From assembly GCA_008973525.1 (NCBI GenBank), contig WACJ01000078.1, positions 930,001 to 994,000 of the forward strand: 64,000 bases of DNA. Reading direction: 5' to 3'. Below the pieces are notes generated by a model. That model was given only the letters and a program-made list of their open reading frames with translations. It did no database searches and was not told where the DNA came from. Position numbers and translations under genes: made by a program. Positions 32,330 through 43,851 of the stretch are shown piece by piece (position 1 is the stretch's first letter; every line of letters begins with the position of its first letter). The DNA comes from Stenopsyche tienmushanensis. Its lineage: Eukaryota > Arthropoda > Insecta > Trichoptera > Stenopsychidae.

Positions 32330-32440
32330 ACGGGTCTGACATTTAGAAATGTGATTAATTGCGCTCACATACCTAAAATCCATATTTGGCTTGTTATGGG
32401 GCAGGGGACTGTTCGATTGGATTTCATTGAAGTGTATGGC
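32330..32440 (-). repeat. dispersed repeat D, partial inverted copy
   Basis: The reverse complement contains AATGAAATCCAATCGAACAG, CCCATAACAAGCC and GTGAGCGCAATTAATCAC, matching 21885-21960 and 51945-52045. Confidence 0.6.
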
Positions 32441-32449
32441 AGCCACGCA

Positions 32450-33414
32450 AACTTCAGTTCATTGGGACGACCCCAATAAATTATACACCCGAATAATCGT
32501 TTCCGCAAGGAAACTATTAAAAATTCTTTTGTTAACAAAAAATAAAGAGGAAGAGCAGCTCATTAGCAGTCGGGTCGGAATGACCATAAAAGTGAAGAGT
32601 TTTCGGAGCCCTCGCCGATAAGTGGTTCTCGTTTTATGCGTGAGTTTTAACACTGCGAGTGATATTTGCATTTTAAGCGGACAATTTGCATACGATCACA
32701 GCACGACACCTCGTTTTATTATGCATGCATCCGAGACGCTAAAAGTGTTACGACCTACTCATTGTTCGACATGGAATTGCCAGCCTGAAATATTAACAGG
32801 ATCGAACAATAACTTCTTGTCAACGGCCAACCTTTCAATCCTCGGATTCCTAAGCCACAGCAACCGTGCTCGCTTATTCAGCGCCCTCTGGCATCATTAC
32901 TCCTCATGCCAGCAACCCAGAAATTAGCTCTTATATCAGACGGTCGTGGCTCGCCGATTTGGTCCCTGACTTGTCTCTCGTGATAACAGTCCTACTTTAT
33001 GCATAATGTGCCTCTGATAGACCCAAACAATCAACATTTCCAACAGCAAAACATCCAAGACAATGCAAATTCTTTGCATGCTCGAAGAACCTAAATGCGT
33101 CCAAATAATACATTATTCAAGCAATGTTATATGTAAAACTATTAAACATATAAACGTAACCAATCAATCTTGAGTGACTTTTTATGGCCACAAATTAATA
33201 ATATCGATGTGTCTGATGTTTATTTCCAGCAGGACAGCTCTACTTACCACACAACTCAATAAAACATAACAAAAAAAAACATGTAGGCATCACATTTGGA
33301 TGACTTTATATATAACACAGGCGTGCCAGGATACAAAACAGCGGTGTCAGAATTGGCATTTTTCTTAAGGCATATAAAACGCTCTGATGAACGGTATGGG
33401 GGATTTTAAGCCCA
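32450..33414. other. non-coding stretch with a possible DDE-transposase scrap
   Basis: Most of it shows nothing. Near 33205-33255 one + frame reads DVSDVYFQQDSSTYHTT, which resembles the FQQDGAxxH motif around a catalytic Asp in DDE transposases. It is too short and isolated to classify. Confidence 0.35.
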
Positions 33415-33545
33415 ACAGAAGAGTAAGTTGAGAGCCTCAGAGAAAGACCCAGAGATCTTCAGACGGTCTTGGACATGCTTTAAGACGTGGCTCGTCATCG
33501 TGAAGTCTCACAGCTGGAGTATCGCTCTTTCAAAACTTCTACCCA
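33415..33545 (-). mobile_element. LTR-like family C copy
   Basis: AGACCCAGAGATCTTCAGAC, GTCTTGGACATGCTTTAAGA, CGTGGCTCGTCATCGTGAAG and TCTCACAGCTGGAGTATC correspond to 26240-26335, where the order is the same. The minus orientation is inferred from the 30094 copy. Confidence 0.4.
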
Positions 33546-33859
33546 AACTTATATTGCGCCAAGATCATTCAGGTGCTAAATCCGCCACTGCTAGCATCAA
33601 ACAAGTTTGTCGTGAACAAGTCGGCATCATGGCTCTTCTTCCCAATAAAAAAAAACCTGTCGAAGGGAGGCATTTTAGAACCGATACCTTCTAGTGAATC
33701 TGTATGCCTTAGCCGTCTTCGAACTAGCTTTGTTTATATTTGACAAAGAACTCATCAGGGCAAATTTACCAGAACAAATCAGCTGTCTTGCCTTCAGTTC
33801 TCCCTGATCAACTTTTTTCACATAGCAAATCTTTCAAAAATGGTGCAAACAATAAACCA

Positions 33860-34520
33860 ATATCGCCTAGGCTCTTGTGTGTTACACTGATCTGGTTCTC
33901 AAAGCTGAAAGTCATGAGTTCACCGGTGTCAGAAAATGCAGTGTCATCCAGAAAGAAAAGCTCTACCACGTTAATAACAGAGAATCCGACAAAAAAACGA
34001 GAGCATATGAAAAGATCCCACTCCCGGTTGACAGAAACCTGGCATGGCCGCTGGGACTCAAGCACAAATGGAAGATGTCTTTAAATTCGAGATGGGGATC
34101 GATCTGGAGTCCCTCGGAAATGCCGTCTACACCTCGTAACCACCGCCGATCCGAAGTGGAAAATAAACTAACTCGTAGAAATCCGGTCTTTGAAATTCGT
34201 CTTTGAGTCACGGAAGCCACGGGTGTGGGAATCTCACCCTGAGGATGCCGTCGCCTGCCGGAGGAGCTGTTGGACAACTGAGCCCTGAGAATTCGGCTAA
34301 ATTACAGATCAAACCCTGGATTGCCAAGGATCGAAATGAGGTGAGCTTCCACGTGACCCAAGCGCTCATAGATCAAGGATGCGCTTCTAAGAGCATCCGT
34401 ATCGAATCGGGAATGATCCCAAGTCAAAATGCGATTATGAATGTGACCATGAAACAGGCAGTTAAATGCCCACACTGGAGCGAGGAACTCAAATGCGACT
34501 GGCAATGAAAATTTGACCTC
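33860..34520 (+). pseudogene. degenerate R1-like LINE ORF2 tail
   Basis: Short blocks scattered over frames recall the R1-clade C-terminus: ETWHGRWDSSTNGR near 34040-34080 (compare EAWQRRWDQSSRGKWT at 41960) and NEVSFHVTQALIDQGC near 34335-34385 (compare TYRLTQVLTRHGCFGAYL). Intervening sequence does not align by eye. It is old or belongs to a different R1-like family. Confidence 0.4.
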
Positions 34521-34689
34521 CCGAATGCGCGCCACCAAGCAAAGCCGCGGCGGACATATGAACGACATTAAATTACATACTTAATGCCATAAAATATTAA
34601 CTTTTTTTAGTTCATGACAACATAAAAATAGTTCAAACGTTCGTTATAGATTCGTAAAGTGTAAGGGGTTAAAAAAAGGCCGTGTCTTA

Positions 34690-35130
34690 GTTGACATGAT
34701 TTAAGCCCTTCTGGTCATTTAAAATTTAAAAAATAAAATGATTCTTAATTTAAAAAAAGATGTCGCTATAGTTCCTACTTAAAATTTAAAAAAATAATTT
34801 TATTTTTACAAAATGGCGACTGTGTAAAAAAAATTATTATTTTACCTTATTTTTTCAGTTTTAATTTTTTTTTCAATATTTAAAAATAAAATTTTGACAT
34901 AAATCTGGTAGGGACTATAGAAGGTTATATATGAAAGGTTCGCACCAAATTTGAAATAAATTAACTATTAGAACTTTAGATATCATGTCAACCGTATTGA
35001 AAAAAGTAGTTTCATTCTGGTAAGACCGGCTTAGTTACCGCCTCACTAAAATAGCTATAACTCCCTAAATAATTGAAATTTTGGAAATTCCTTTGGAGGA
35101 TATATTCTTAAAAGTCTAAACTTGTATCAA
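34690..35130 (+). repeat. dispersed repeat S, copy 2
   Basis: It contains AAGATGTCGCTATAGTTCCT, GGTAAGACCGGCTTAGTTAC, AAATAGCTATAACTCC and GGAAATTCCTTTGGAGGATA, the inverted counterparts of blocks in 8100-8320. AT-rich, no ORF. Confidence 0.45.
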
Positions 35131-35614
35131 GCAGTAGCATGCATTTTATGAAGTATTTTAATCAAACAATTAATTAATTTAAAATTTCCCCCATGTATGA
35201 CGCTCACGCTTGGCAAGCGATATGTGAATAGAAAATTGCATAGAATCCTCATTCGGAATGAATTCTAAATTGCCTCTGGAGTCGAAGCATCCGCATGATG
35301 ATGAGGATTTAAATAAGGATATTAACTGGAGGTATAATCAGGTGCCATGCAAGAAGCAAACAGCATTCGTTGCAAATTTTCAACCACTTTCAATCCGAAG
35401 TTTACGATTATTATGGCGATCTTGTAAAAACACGTATAATATCTTCAAATTACACGAATAAAAATAAATATGAGCAGAAATATATTCAGTATTTGCTTTC
35501 AACGCCTACGACGTGAGGCAAATTGCAATTGAGCAGCTAATTTGATAAGAATATTGGTCATTAAATCTACAGAATTTGATTTTTTGAAGGTCAGAAGAAC
35601 GTTAAGCCTTTGAT

Positions 35615-35700
35615 GAGTATGCACTCACATGTTGAGTGCGCACATGTGGCATGCAGCGCTCCACAGCGCTTTATTTTCAATGGCGTGCTTATATTTCTAA
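35615..35700. repeat. dispersed repeat U, copy 2
   Basis: GATGAGTATGCACTCACA, CACATGTGGCATGCAGCGCT, CCACAGCGCTTTATTTTCAA and TGGCGTGCTTATATTTCTAA parallel 16150-16240. Confidence 0.55.
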
Positions 35701-35714
35701 TAGAACTAGTACCA

Positions 35715-35962
35715 GGCTATACATCGCATATTGACTGAAAATTTGCACATGAAAAAGCCGTGCGCAAGACGAGTGCCGCGTTTGCTCACAATGGAACAAA
35801 ACAACGTCGTAAGGATGTTTCAATGGAGTGTTTGGCGATGTTTCACAGCAATAAAGCCGAATTTTTGCATCGATTTATAACCATGGATGAAATATGGATC
35901 CATCACTTCACACCTAAGATAAAGAAACAAGTTGAGAACGGACAGGCAGCGACTTAATGGTG
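35715..35962 (+). pseudogene. mariner transposase fragment
   Basis: HRILTENLHMKKPCARRVPR (the MxKLCARWVPR block with Trp changed to Arg), then GTKQRRKDVSMECLAMF and FITMDEIWIHHFTPKIKKQ, where the first catalytic Asp (MDExW) is kept. It ends in TAA soon after. Only about 250 bp of this mariner remain. It closely resembles the copy at 10575-10800. Confidence 0.75.
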
Positions 35963-36289
35963 TTTCGAACTTTTGACGACAGAGTCCATGCCCCACGCTG
36001 CTGTGTGGTCTATTCCGAATGCCCTCGGACTTTTTTATTTGCGAAGGGGGAAAATCTTCAAAAGACACCACCATTCTGGTGGTAGTGTGGAATTTTCACC
36101 TACTAAAACCGCCCTCTTCTCCACTCTTGCAGATCTGTGATCAGTCTTTATGTCCACCGACTATTAGTGGGGCTGTCCCATTGGGACTGCCACACCGCTA
36201 TGGTGGTTTCTCTGGCCGTCTTCATTGTTCCTTCTTTTTGGTACTCGTATCATTTCGGTCATTTAAAATAACTAGCCACGGAGACCAAT

Positions 36290-36880
36290 CGCCGTTTGAG
36301 CAGCCGTAGTCATCCTCATCTCTTCGCTGTTGAAGATCCTAAAAATCGCAATGAACATGACCAGAAACTGAGGGAAGCCTGGCAACGGAGATGGGAGCAG
36401 TCCAGCAAGGGAAGATGGACCCACCGACTTATCCACAGCAACAACCTACCGCTTGACTCAGGTGCCCACTGGGCATGGATGCTTCGGTGCGTACCTGAAG
36501 CGGATTGGCAAAGAACCATCCGCAACGTGCCACCACTACCAAGCGGAGGTCGACGACGCAGAGCACACCAACATTGGCTGTGAGGCTTGGACACCCCAGA
36601 GAAAACTGCTGAAACAAGCACTCAGGGTAGCCAAACTCAACGTCGACAACATGGTCCACGGCATGATGGAAAGCAAGAAAAACTGGGACTTTTGGCGCGA
36701 CTACGCAGAAGAGAGAGCAGTAAAAGAGAGAGACACAGAGCGCCTCTCCAGCACTAGAATAGGGCCAATCACCTAAGACCAGACTACCTGTCTTTCTGAA
36801 GCAATGTGGAAAACAATACCAGGGGGACAGAGAAGGACAAGGGAGGGGTTTAGTCAGTATAAATCTGACACTAAAAAAAA
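36290..36880 (+). pseudogene. R1-clade LINE ORF2 tail and 3' UTR
   Basis: Two frames (36296-36583 and 36453-36776) joined by a frameshift encode KLREAWQRRWEQSSKGRWTH, then HGCFGAYLKRIGKEPSATCH and HYQAEVDDAEHTNIGCEAW, and RIGPIT at the end. The second zinc-binding Cys is Tyr (CHHY), so the CCHC motif is broken. GGAGGGGTTTAGTCAGTA and an A run at about 36872 close the 3' UTR. It is nearly identical to the copy at 41940-42480 and less like the one at 31226. Confidence 0.8.
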
Positions 36881-37099
36881 GATACGCAACACAGGATAAA
36901 CTAGGCACCTAACTAATTTTACTGAGCTACCACAACAGTGTTTTATGAGTAAACCGACGAGGCTATCTTTACTCTACATCATTTCCCCATGGATTCGACT
37001 GTTACCGATGACCATAGGATCGTCTTCTCCCCTCCCCCCCCACTCCTGGAGTTATAGAGAATATAGATTGAAACACCCACCAGGAGCATGAAGGAATAG

Positions 37100-37950
37100 T
37101 TTTACAAAATTGAATGAAAGGGGAGAATCGGTTCTAAAGAAGGCGAAGATAATTCTATCTGCAAGCAAGGTGTCAGTTTTTTGGGATGTGCGTAGGATAA
37201 TTCTATAGGGTATCGAAAATCCTGATAAAAATTGGAATTCATCAATTTTCTACCACTATAATGCTGATACAGCATATGTACCATGGTCTTATTTCGATAT
37301 TTTGAGATGTAAGAAACGATCAGCTGGTTAAAGAACCAGGATGATGACGAACCTGGTAAAGAATCCGATTGTTTATGAATATTATATTTTGCTAAAATGC
37401 TTTGAATTTCTAAAATTCTAACGGACAGACAGACATACGTAAGCAAACAAACAATCATCGCCGATTTAAAAATGTACGATTTATTAAACACAGCATAGTA
37501 TATGTCACTGGCTTCAGAAACTCAAAATTTCACTTCTGACACCATTGTAACGTAGATGACTTTACTATAGGTTACTTGAAGATCCTCTTTATTGATTATT
37601 TGTTTATGTTTATTAACCATTGATATATTGACTATAATAATATTAAATAATTTAAGAAAAACAACAACATAATCAAGAATCACCTGAATATCAGAGTAAA
37701 GACTGAGATTTTTGCATAAGATATAATATTCAATGACTATTTTCACCGTCAAATAATTAAATTCTATCTGACTAAAGACTGAAAAGCAAATTTAACAAGT
37801 TTATGAGTAGGAAGTTAAAGTAGTCGATTATACGAAACTAATTGATTCATCAAAAGAGAAGCTCCTCGAACACGAACATTGTTGGGCGCTCATTTTAAAT
37901 AAAGTTAACTACCGAGCCAAAGTAATTTAGTTCGGTGGAAGTTGGAAGTC
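37100..37950 (-). mobile_element. candidate LTR and leader of a retroelement (minus)
   Basis: On the minus strand, AATCAATAAAGAGG (poly(A)-like) is followed by CATCTACGTTACA and then ATGGTGTCAGAAGTG (37534-37549), the same LTR end / primer-binding junction as at 41404. Beyond it lies a 129-codon ORF (37102-37491) of unknown nature where a leader or gag would be expected. It does not show a recognisable gag motif. The outer LTR end was not found. Confidence 0.35.
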
Positions 37951-40149
37951 TTATACGTAAGGAGCACGTTTACTGTACTCAACTAAACTCGATACGTACT
38001 CATCCTAAATAAGAAGAATGTAATTTGTACTGATGAAATATGATTAAAAATAGACGATGATACTAAATAATAATATGAACATATTCAAAACATTGGATAA
38101 AGTATAACATCTATAGCTCCGTTGCCTTGAGGTGATAAAACCGGTAGATATGTCACACAACCAGCACAGAAACTGATAAAACCGTTTAACTAGAATGCAA
38201 TTTTATTTAAAATACACATAATTTAGAAGTCCATCGTCCATTTAACGAGTGTTTTAAATAGATTTTGCGATAAATATCCACGGAATAATGCTATTCGAAT
38301 AACAAAATCAACGACAAATGATGCACGTGCAACGCTATTCGTATTTTAAAAAGCAAACGAGAACCATTCCTGATTTCATTCCCTTATTGCTATGATAAAT
38401 TCTTAAATTATGTAATAAACGTGTATTTAATACACAGTGATATCATTTCACTATACAAAAACCCTTAATGTGCTCATATACAATATATAAATTCATACGT
38501 TCATAAAAAAATAATCATTTAAATCAGTGCAAATATGCCTTAACGTCTAATATTATTTAAGGCGACAATAATTCTTATTTCATCGGCATAAGCTGCAGAT
38601 GATTTACATGTTTAATATTACTTATCTTCATATAAACAAGTATTTTCATACAAAATACAGCGCGAATTAACAATTTGATGCATCACATTTGTATAAATAC
38701 AAGAATCCGATTAGAAACTCTTATAGAAACAATACATTTCGATCTAAATATACACAAAAAGCATTTTTAAACGACGCTTAATGTTGATTTAATTAAAATA
38801 AATATGGACATAAATAAGAGATGATATATAAATCATACAAGTTGTGTTTTATTAATATTTGTTGACGACATCCTGCAGCATATTTTGATGCATTTTTAGC
38901 AGTGTCGATGCAATTTATAAATGCATGCTTAGCTTGCATCAATTCAAATGGATTAATTTGTTGTTAAAGGTTATGATATTCATTACTCACCACTGCATCT
39001 TGCAATGACATGTTAAAATATTCATCTGGACACTATCGATGGTGATTTTGGCGTGCTTTTGCATAAAAATTAAGTTCTAATCGTAGATAAGTGCACTTTG
39101 AACGAACATAAACAATAACCAAACTTTTTCACAGGCAGCAGCTGACACGAAGAAACGTCAAAAAGCGAATGTTCAAAAGCAAATATTGGAACAGTGCTGC
39201 CATCTATTGCCGCTTTATATAAGCGCATTAATATAGTCGCGCATATTTGTCAACAGATGGCAGCTGTGTCTCTTTATAAGCAAAAATAGCTTGAGATTAA
39301 TTTAATTGTTATACAATTAAAATTGATTTATCAAATTTATCAAATTCATGCTTAAAAATTACTATAACATAAAAATATAACAATGTGAAATACGTAAATA
39401 TTTATCTAAGTGTTTGACATTCCTGAATAGTGTGTTCATCTGCATTGACGTACAACAGTGAAGCATGATAAATAAACGCTAAATTCGATTTAAAAAATAT
39501 ATGATTGCCTCACACTATATAAAAATTGATATTTACTAAAATAACGATTTTAAATGTTTATTCAATATTTTTATATATATTTATTTAATGGCATGGGGCA
39601 CATGGGATACTATTATATACATAAAAATGTTATACAATGATCGTCAAATCAGCATTTCGTATATTAATATCAAATTAATTTAATTCAAATATTTTATTAT
39701 TAGCATATTTATCCAAGTGGAGCAGCAAAAACCTTTCTTTGCGATCATTTTATCGATTATCTTGATTACAATCTTACATTCGTCTATAAATTCTGATCAA
39801 ATTATCCGAAGCAATCATATTCAAACGCAAATATCGTTGCCAATCAACAAAATTTCTTCTTCGGCTCTCAAATTCGCACACAATTGAAATAGTTTATACC
39901 TGTAATGAACATATAATTTATTGGCATTGAATATGTTTAGCTTTGTCTGTTTTTATTGCGTATGAGCCGAAACTTGGGCCAACTGATGACGTGTTTGATA
40001 CTTGGAATTGTTCGAAGAATAATAGATTTACATTACAGGGTCAATTTCGAATTGGATCTCGATCATTTCGGTTTGAACGACGTGTCGATTGAGGATAGAT
40101 AGACGTACGGACACAAACATCATGCATTTAAATGCACTCAAATAATAGT
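37951..40149. other. AT-rich non-coding stretch
   Basis: More than 2 kb without an ORF of note. It is very AT-rich, with only the inverted repeat at 39196-39264 standing out. Confidence 0.55.
39196..39264. repeat. 14-bp inverted repeat flanking a TATA-like core
   Basis: GCTGCCATCTATTG (39196-39209) and CAACAGATGGCAGC (39251-39264) are inverted repeats with one mismatch, separated by 41 bp that contain TTTATATAAGCGC. Each arm holds an E-box-like CAGATG/CATCTA core. It may be a tiny MITE or a regulatory dyad. No transcript start is known here. Confidence 0.55.
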
Positions 40150-40584
40150 TTAGCGTCCAAGATTTGCTTCGTGAGGTTCATCAAAATCGAATTTACATAT
40201 TCTCAATTTACATGACATAACTACCAAAATAAAAATCCACTGACGCAAGGTATCATTGGAGAGCATCCATTTTTCTCCTCCGGAAGTTAGATCTAAAAAT
40301 GGATTTGTACACTGACGACTCAATACGGATAAAACAGGTGTAAAACTCTTACAACGAAGGCAACAGCATGTGCATCGGAATGCTTTCTTGTTCAAGATTT
40401 TCAGCTTTGGACGGATCTTAAAATTCTCGCAATGTCGTTGATATTCCAAATGTAGATCCTTGGGTCCATGTCCTGCCTGTGCTGCTAAATACGGATAAAG
40501 GAACAGTCTCTCAATCTTGTTGAATGTGTAACACAGCTGTGTATAAGCATTTGCTTGTGTAAATAAAAATATAAAGTCGTTCAA
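40150..40584 (-). CDS. hypothetical 144-codon ORF
   Basis: An open minus-strand frame with a Cys-rich stretch (CTCCCLRCKS) and a hydrophobic segment (WIFILVVMSC). I recognise no family. No splice context or homologous copy in the window supports it, so it is most likely a chance ORF or part of an unrecognised element. Confidence 0.12.
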   Translation of the reverse strand: MNDFIFLFTQANAYTQLCYTFNKIERLFLYPYLAAQAGHGPKDLHLEYQRHCENFKIRPKLKILNKKAFRCTCCCLRCKSFTPVLSVLSRQCTNPFLDLTSGGEKWMLSNDTLRQWIFILVVMSCKLRICKFDFDEPHEANLGR

Positions 40585-41189
40585 TAACGACGCTCAATAT
40601 TTATTAGGATATAACGGCCATGTTATTAAAACAACATCTATCAAATTTATTGTGAATTATTTAGTATTGTATGGCAAATTATCATGGAAAGTTATAGTAT
40701 TTAAAAACTTATGGAAATTATCAAATTTTATTTTCAAAAACGGTGATCTTTTCTTCTCTTCATCTGGATTACCATAAATCGTATGAATTGATTGCGATAC
40801 AAGTTATTGGTAAAAAGGTCAAAAACTTATGCATCAACCTAATGATTTCTTATAAAACGGAAATTCTTCAACATAAAAAGATGCATATTGTAAATAGCCC
40901 TATAACTTGCATTTTTGAGGCCCAAAATCCACCACTGAGATTTCGTATATTAAATTCACACGTGTTCCTCGTCCAAAAAAACACAGATAAAGTATCAAAC
41001 CAAACAATGTTGATTGTATCAACATTTGAGAATTAAAATAACAATATCCATAAATAGACTTCGAAATAGTAAACTGGGAAAGCCGATCAATAAAAGTTAC
41101 GCACAGGAATAAAATCTCATATTTGTGTTTAAGTTCACAGATTTGCTTTATATATTCTTCAATTTTCATTTGAATTTTCTTACACAAAG

Positions 41190-41415
41190 GAACGACACCG
41201 ATCGCTTCTTGCGCGTGCATCGTTGTCGCAGGAGATGGGAGTCGTGAGGAGTCATCGATTAGCCTTGGCTGCGGGAGGATGTCCTTCCCGCGGTCAGATC
41301 TCTCTCTCATGATTTCTTAATAAAAAAATTCACTCCCATCTCATTTCAGCGAGCACCTAAGAGCGGGGCGCGACCTGGGAACGCCCCGCTCCTACGCTTC
41401 AATGGTGTCAGAAGT
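41190..41415 (+). mobile_element. LTR-like family A copy with primer-binding junction
   Basis: GACACCGATCGCTTCTTGCG, GGAGTCATCGATTAGCCTTG, a GC hairpin (GCGGGAGGATGTCCTTCCCGC at 41266-41286), TCTCTCTCATGATTTCTTAA and TAAAAAAA. It is followed by a GC-rich segment with a second inverted repeat (GAGCGGGGCG / CGCCCCGCTC, 41361-41390), then CGCTTCA and ATGGTGTCAGAAG. The last block looks like an LTR CA end and a primer-binding site. No gag follows; R1-like LINE sequence begins about 100 bp on. Confidence 0.55.
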
Positions 41416-41509
41416 TTTTTACTAAAGAAAGTCTCATTTCGAATCACTTCACTCACTTGATTGCCCATTTTTTCACTATTTTATTTTTAGACTTATTTTA
41501 TTTTTACGT

Positions 41510-42480
41510 CCAAAATCACTTCAGGACCGGATGGTATGCCCGGCGAGATCAACAAACTGATGATTGCTGAGTACCCGGGTATAGTGCTGGGAGCACTCAA
41601 TGCCTGCCTGGCAGAGGGGAAATTTATCCAAAAATGGAAAACAGCCAGGCTAGCGCTCCGTTCTGGGGCACACTCTGTGGAATGTCCTCTACAACAGTCT
41701 GCTGACAACAAAGATGCCACACGGAGCAGAGCTCATTGCCTTCGCGGATGATGTTGCACTTTTGTTGACAGCTCGACATCCATGGGAAATGGAGGCGACG
41801 GGCAATGAAGCCCCCGAAGGAAGTTGGCTGGGGTCCAGCGGCAGGAAGCGCACCCAGTCATAGCAGCATATTGACCTGTATCTGAAGAAACGGTGCTCGT
41901 GATCGTTGGAATACCCCCTCTTGACCTCCAGGTAAAGAAAAGGGACTTGGCCTTGGAAGCCTGGCAACGGAGATGGGATCAGTCCAGCAGGGGAAAATGG
42001 ACCCATCGACTTATCCCGGTCATAAGTCGGTGGAGGGCCCGGGAACACGGTGAAACAACCTACCGCTTGACTCAGGTGCTCACTAGGCATGGATGCTTCG
42101 GTGCGTACCTGAAGCGGATTGGCAAAGAACCATCCGCAACGTGCCACCACTAACAAGCGGAGGTCGACGACGCAGAGCACACCAATCATTGGCTGTGAGG
42201 CTTGGACACCCCAGAGAAAACTGCTGAAACAAGCACTCAGGGTAGCCAAGCTCAACGTCGACAACATGGTCCACAGCATGATGGAAAGCAAGAAGAACTG
42301 GGACCTTTGGTGCGAATACATAGAAGAGATTCTGAGCGCCAAAAAGAAAGACGCAAAGTGCCTCTCCAATAATAGAATAGGGCCAATCACCTAAGCCCAG
42401 ACTATCTGTCCTCCTGAAGCAATGTGGAAAACAATACCATGGGGACAGAGAAGGACAAGGCAGGGATTTAGTGGGTACAA
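41510..42480 (+). pseudogene. R1-clade LINE ORF2 with reverse transcriptase remnants and 3' UTR
   Basis: The first piece reads SGPDGMPGEINKLMIAEYPG and LNACLAEGKFIQKWKTARL, the start of a non-LTR reverse transcriptase (GPDG motif). It jumps directly to GHTLWNVLYNSLLTTKMPHG and LIAFADDVALLL, holding the catalytic FADD box (41741-41752), so roughly the central RT is deleted. The C-terminal part follows (EAWQRRWDQSSRGKWTHRLI, TYRLTQVLTRHGCFGAYLKR), with TAA replacing the second Cys of CHHC. The 3' end has GGCAGGGATTTAGTGGGTAC. It is the only RT active-site remnant in the window, and non-functional. Confidence 0.85.
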
Positions 42481-42599
42481 TCCTACACTACCCGAGAAGG
42501 GTGTCTTGTGCTCTTAAGCCCACTCATGGAATACCATGTGTGCGAAGATTCCCCTCCCACAGAAAAAAAGCATTGACAGGAAATTCAATGAATACTTAA

Positions 42600-43130
42600 T
42601 ACAATGGTGGATTTAACACTTACGTTAAAGTTGAGGCCATCTAGGCCCATCCAGTTTTTCAGCCTGGAATAGTTCTAAAATTGATATGCATGATTCACTT
42701 ACTTTAGGTGCCTCCCACAGTCCTATCAAAGAACTCCGGCCATTGACATTGCATATCGCCATTTTCGTCTGTCCTGGGCCTCCTCCCTCCAATTTTCACT
42801 TTTTCTAATCTAGTAGCTGAGGTCTTCAGATTAGTCTGCTGCCACTTGGTTCATAGTACAATGAAGACAGCGGGTTCGGACGAAGTTGGTAACTGACGCT
42901 TCGCCGTACATGTCCATGACCTCTTATGGCTTTGAAGCCTTAGCTCTCCCGGAGCGATCCGATTTTTTTTAAATGCATGACGGATTTAGCCCTTGAGAGG
43001 CCCTTGGCGCAATTTAAGTTTGGGGCCCCTGAGCCCATACGCCCCTCGATGAACGCGGTTTTCTATTACGGTTTCCCTATTTGAGGCCCCTAAAATTTTT
43101 GAAGTCTACAGGTAAATCCGCCGGTACAGT
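42600..43130 (-). mobile_element. hAT-type MITE family fragments (GGCCTC repeats)
   Basis: 42604-42720 has GTGGATTTAACACTTACG and GAGGCCATCTAGGCCCATCC. 42972-43130 is bounded by GACGGATTTAGC on the left and GGTAAATCCGCCGGT on the right, an inverted pair like the ends of the 43493 element, with TTGAGAGGCCCTTGGCGCAA inside. Both look like internally deleted or truncated family members. Confidence 0.5.
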
Positions 43131-43492
43131 TATGTAATACATTATTTACTGTTCGGGATTGGCATCATTATCCGAATATCAACAGACTTTTTATTAGTAT
43201 TGTGTTATTTTTGTTGATTGGGGCGCAAAAATATGCACTGTGGGGCGTATGCGGCCCGCGGGCCACAAATTCATATAATATTGTTATCAAGCCAAATTTC
43301 AGCTTGTATTCTTAAATAATTATTATGTATTTTGTTTATTTTATCTCTTTCTATATATTTCCTATGTACACAGACTGGGACTCCCAGGTTTAAATTTATT
43401 TTCCAGTGTTTTGTACTTCAAACTGAGACTCCTAAGCCTACAGCTAATGAGCGTCATGTAAATATATTTTCATTAATAAATTATATTATTAT

Positions 43493-43851
43493 CAGTGGCA
43501 GATTTACCTATGGGATGCCTTGGGCCTCAAAAATGCAAGGGGACTCATAAATTTTAGAGGGCCTCAAAAAATTTAAGGGATTAAAGAAATTGCTCAAAGA
43601 ATATGTTAATCTACTGAAAAACACTATTTTATTTTTAAAATGCATATAGACACCGTGGTTGAAATATTAATACTAACCTTCAATTAAAAAACTAGGCCAT
43701 TTTTTGCCCTAATGCCGCATAAAAATAATAGAAAATCGCGCATATTGAGGGCCAAACATCAGAATTTGTCCCAAGCTAAAAAATAAAATGTATACAGGGG
43801 CCTCAAATATAAATTGCATTAAGGGCCTCTCATGTGCTTATTTCGCCATTG
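43493..43851 (+). mobile_element. hAT-type MITE, complete, 359 bp
   Basis: It begins CAGTGGCAGATTTACC. The reverse complement of its end is CAATGGCGAAATAAGC, a loose terminal inverted repeat. It is flanked by an exact 8-bp direct repeat ATTATTAT (43485-43492 and 43852-43859), although the flanks are AT repeats. CAGNG-type ends with an 8-bp duplication are the hallmark of hAT elements. It has no ORF and contains several GGGCCTC blocks. Relatives are at 23342-24560 (broken), 42600-43130 and 45102-45715. Confidence 0.75.

Noticed and set aside
33205..33255. FQQD-like DDE transposase scrap
   Set aside because: One motif in one frame, with no neighbouring motifs, is too little for a separate feature.
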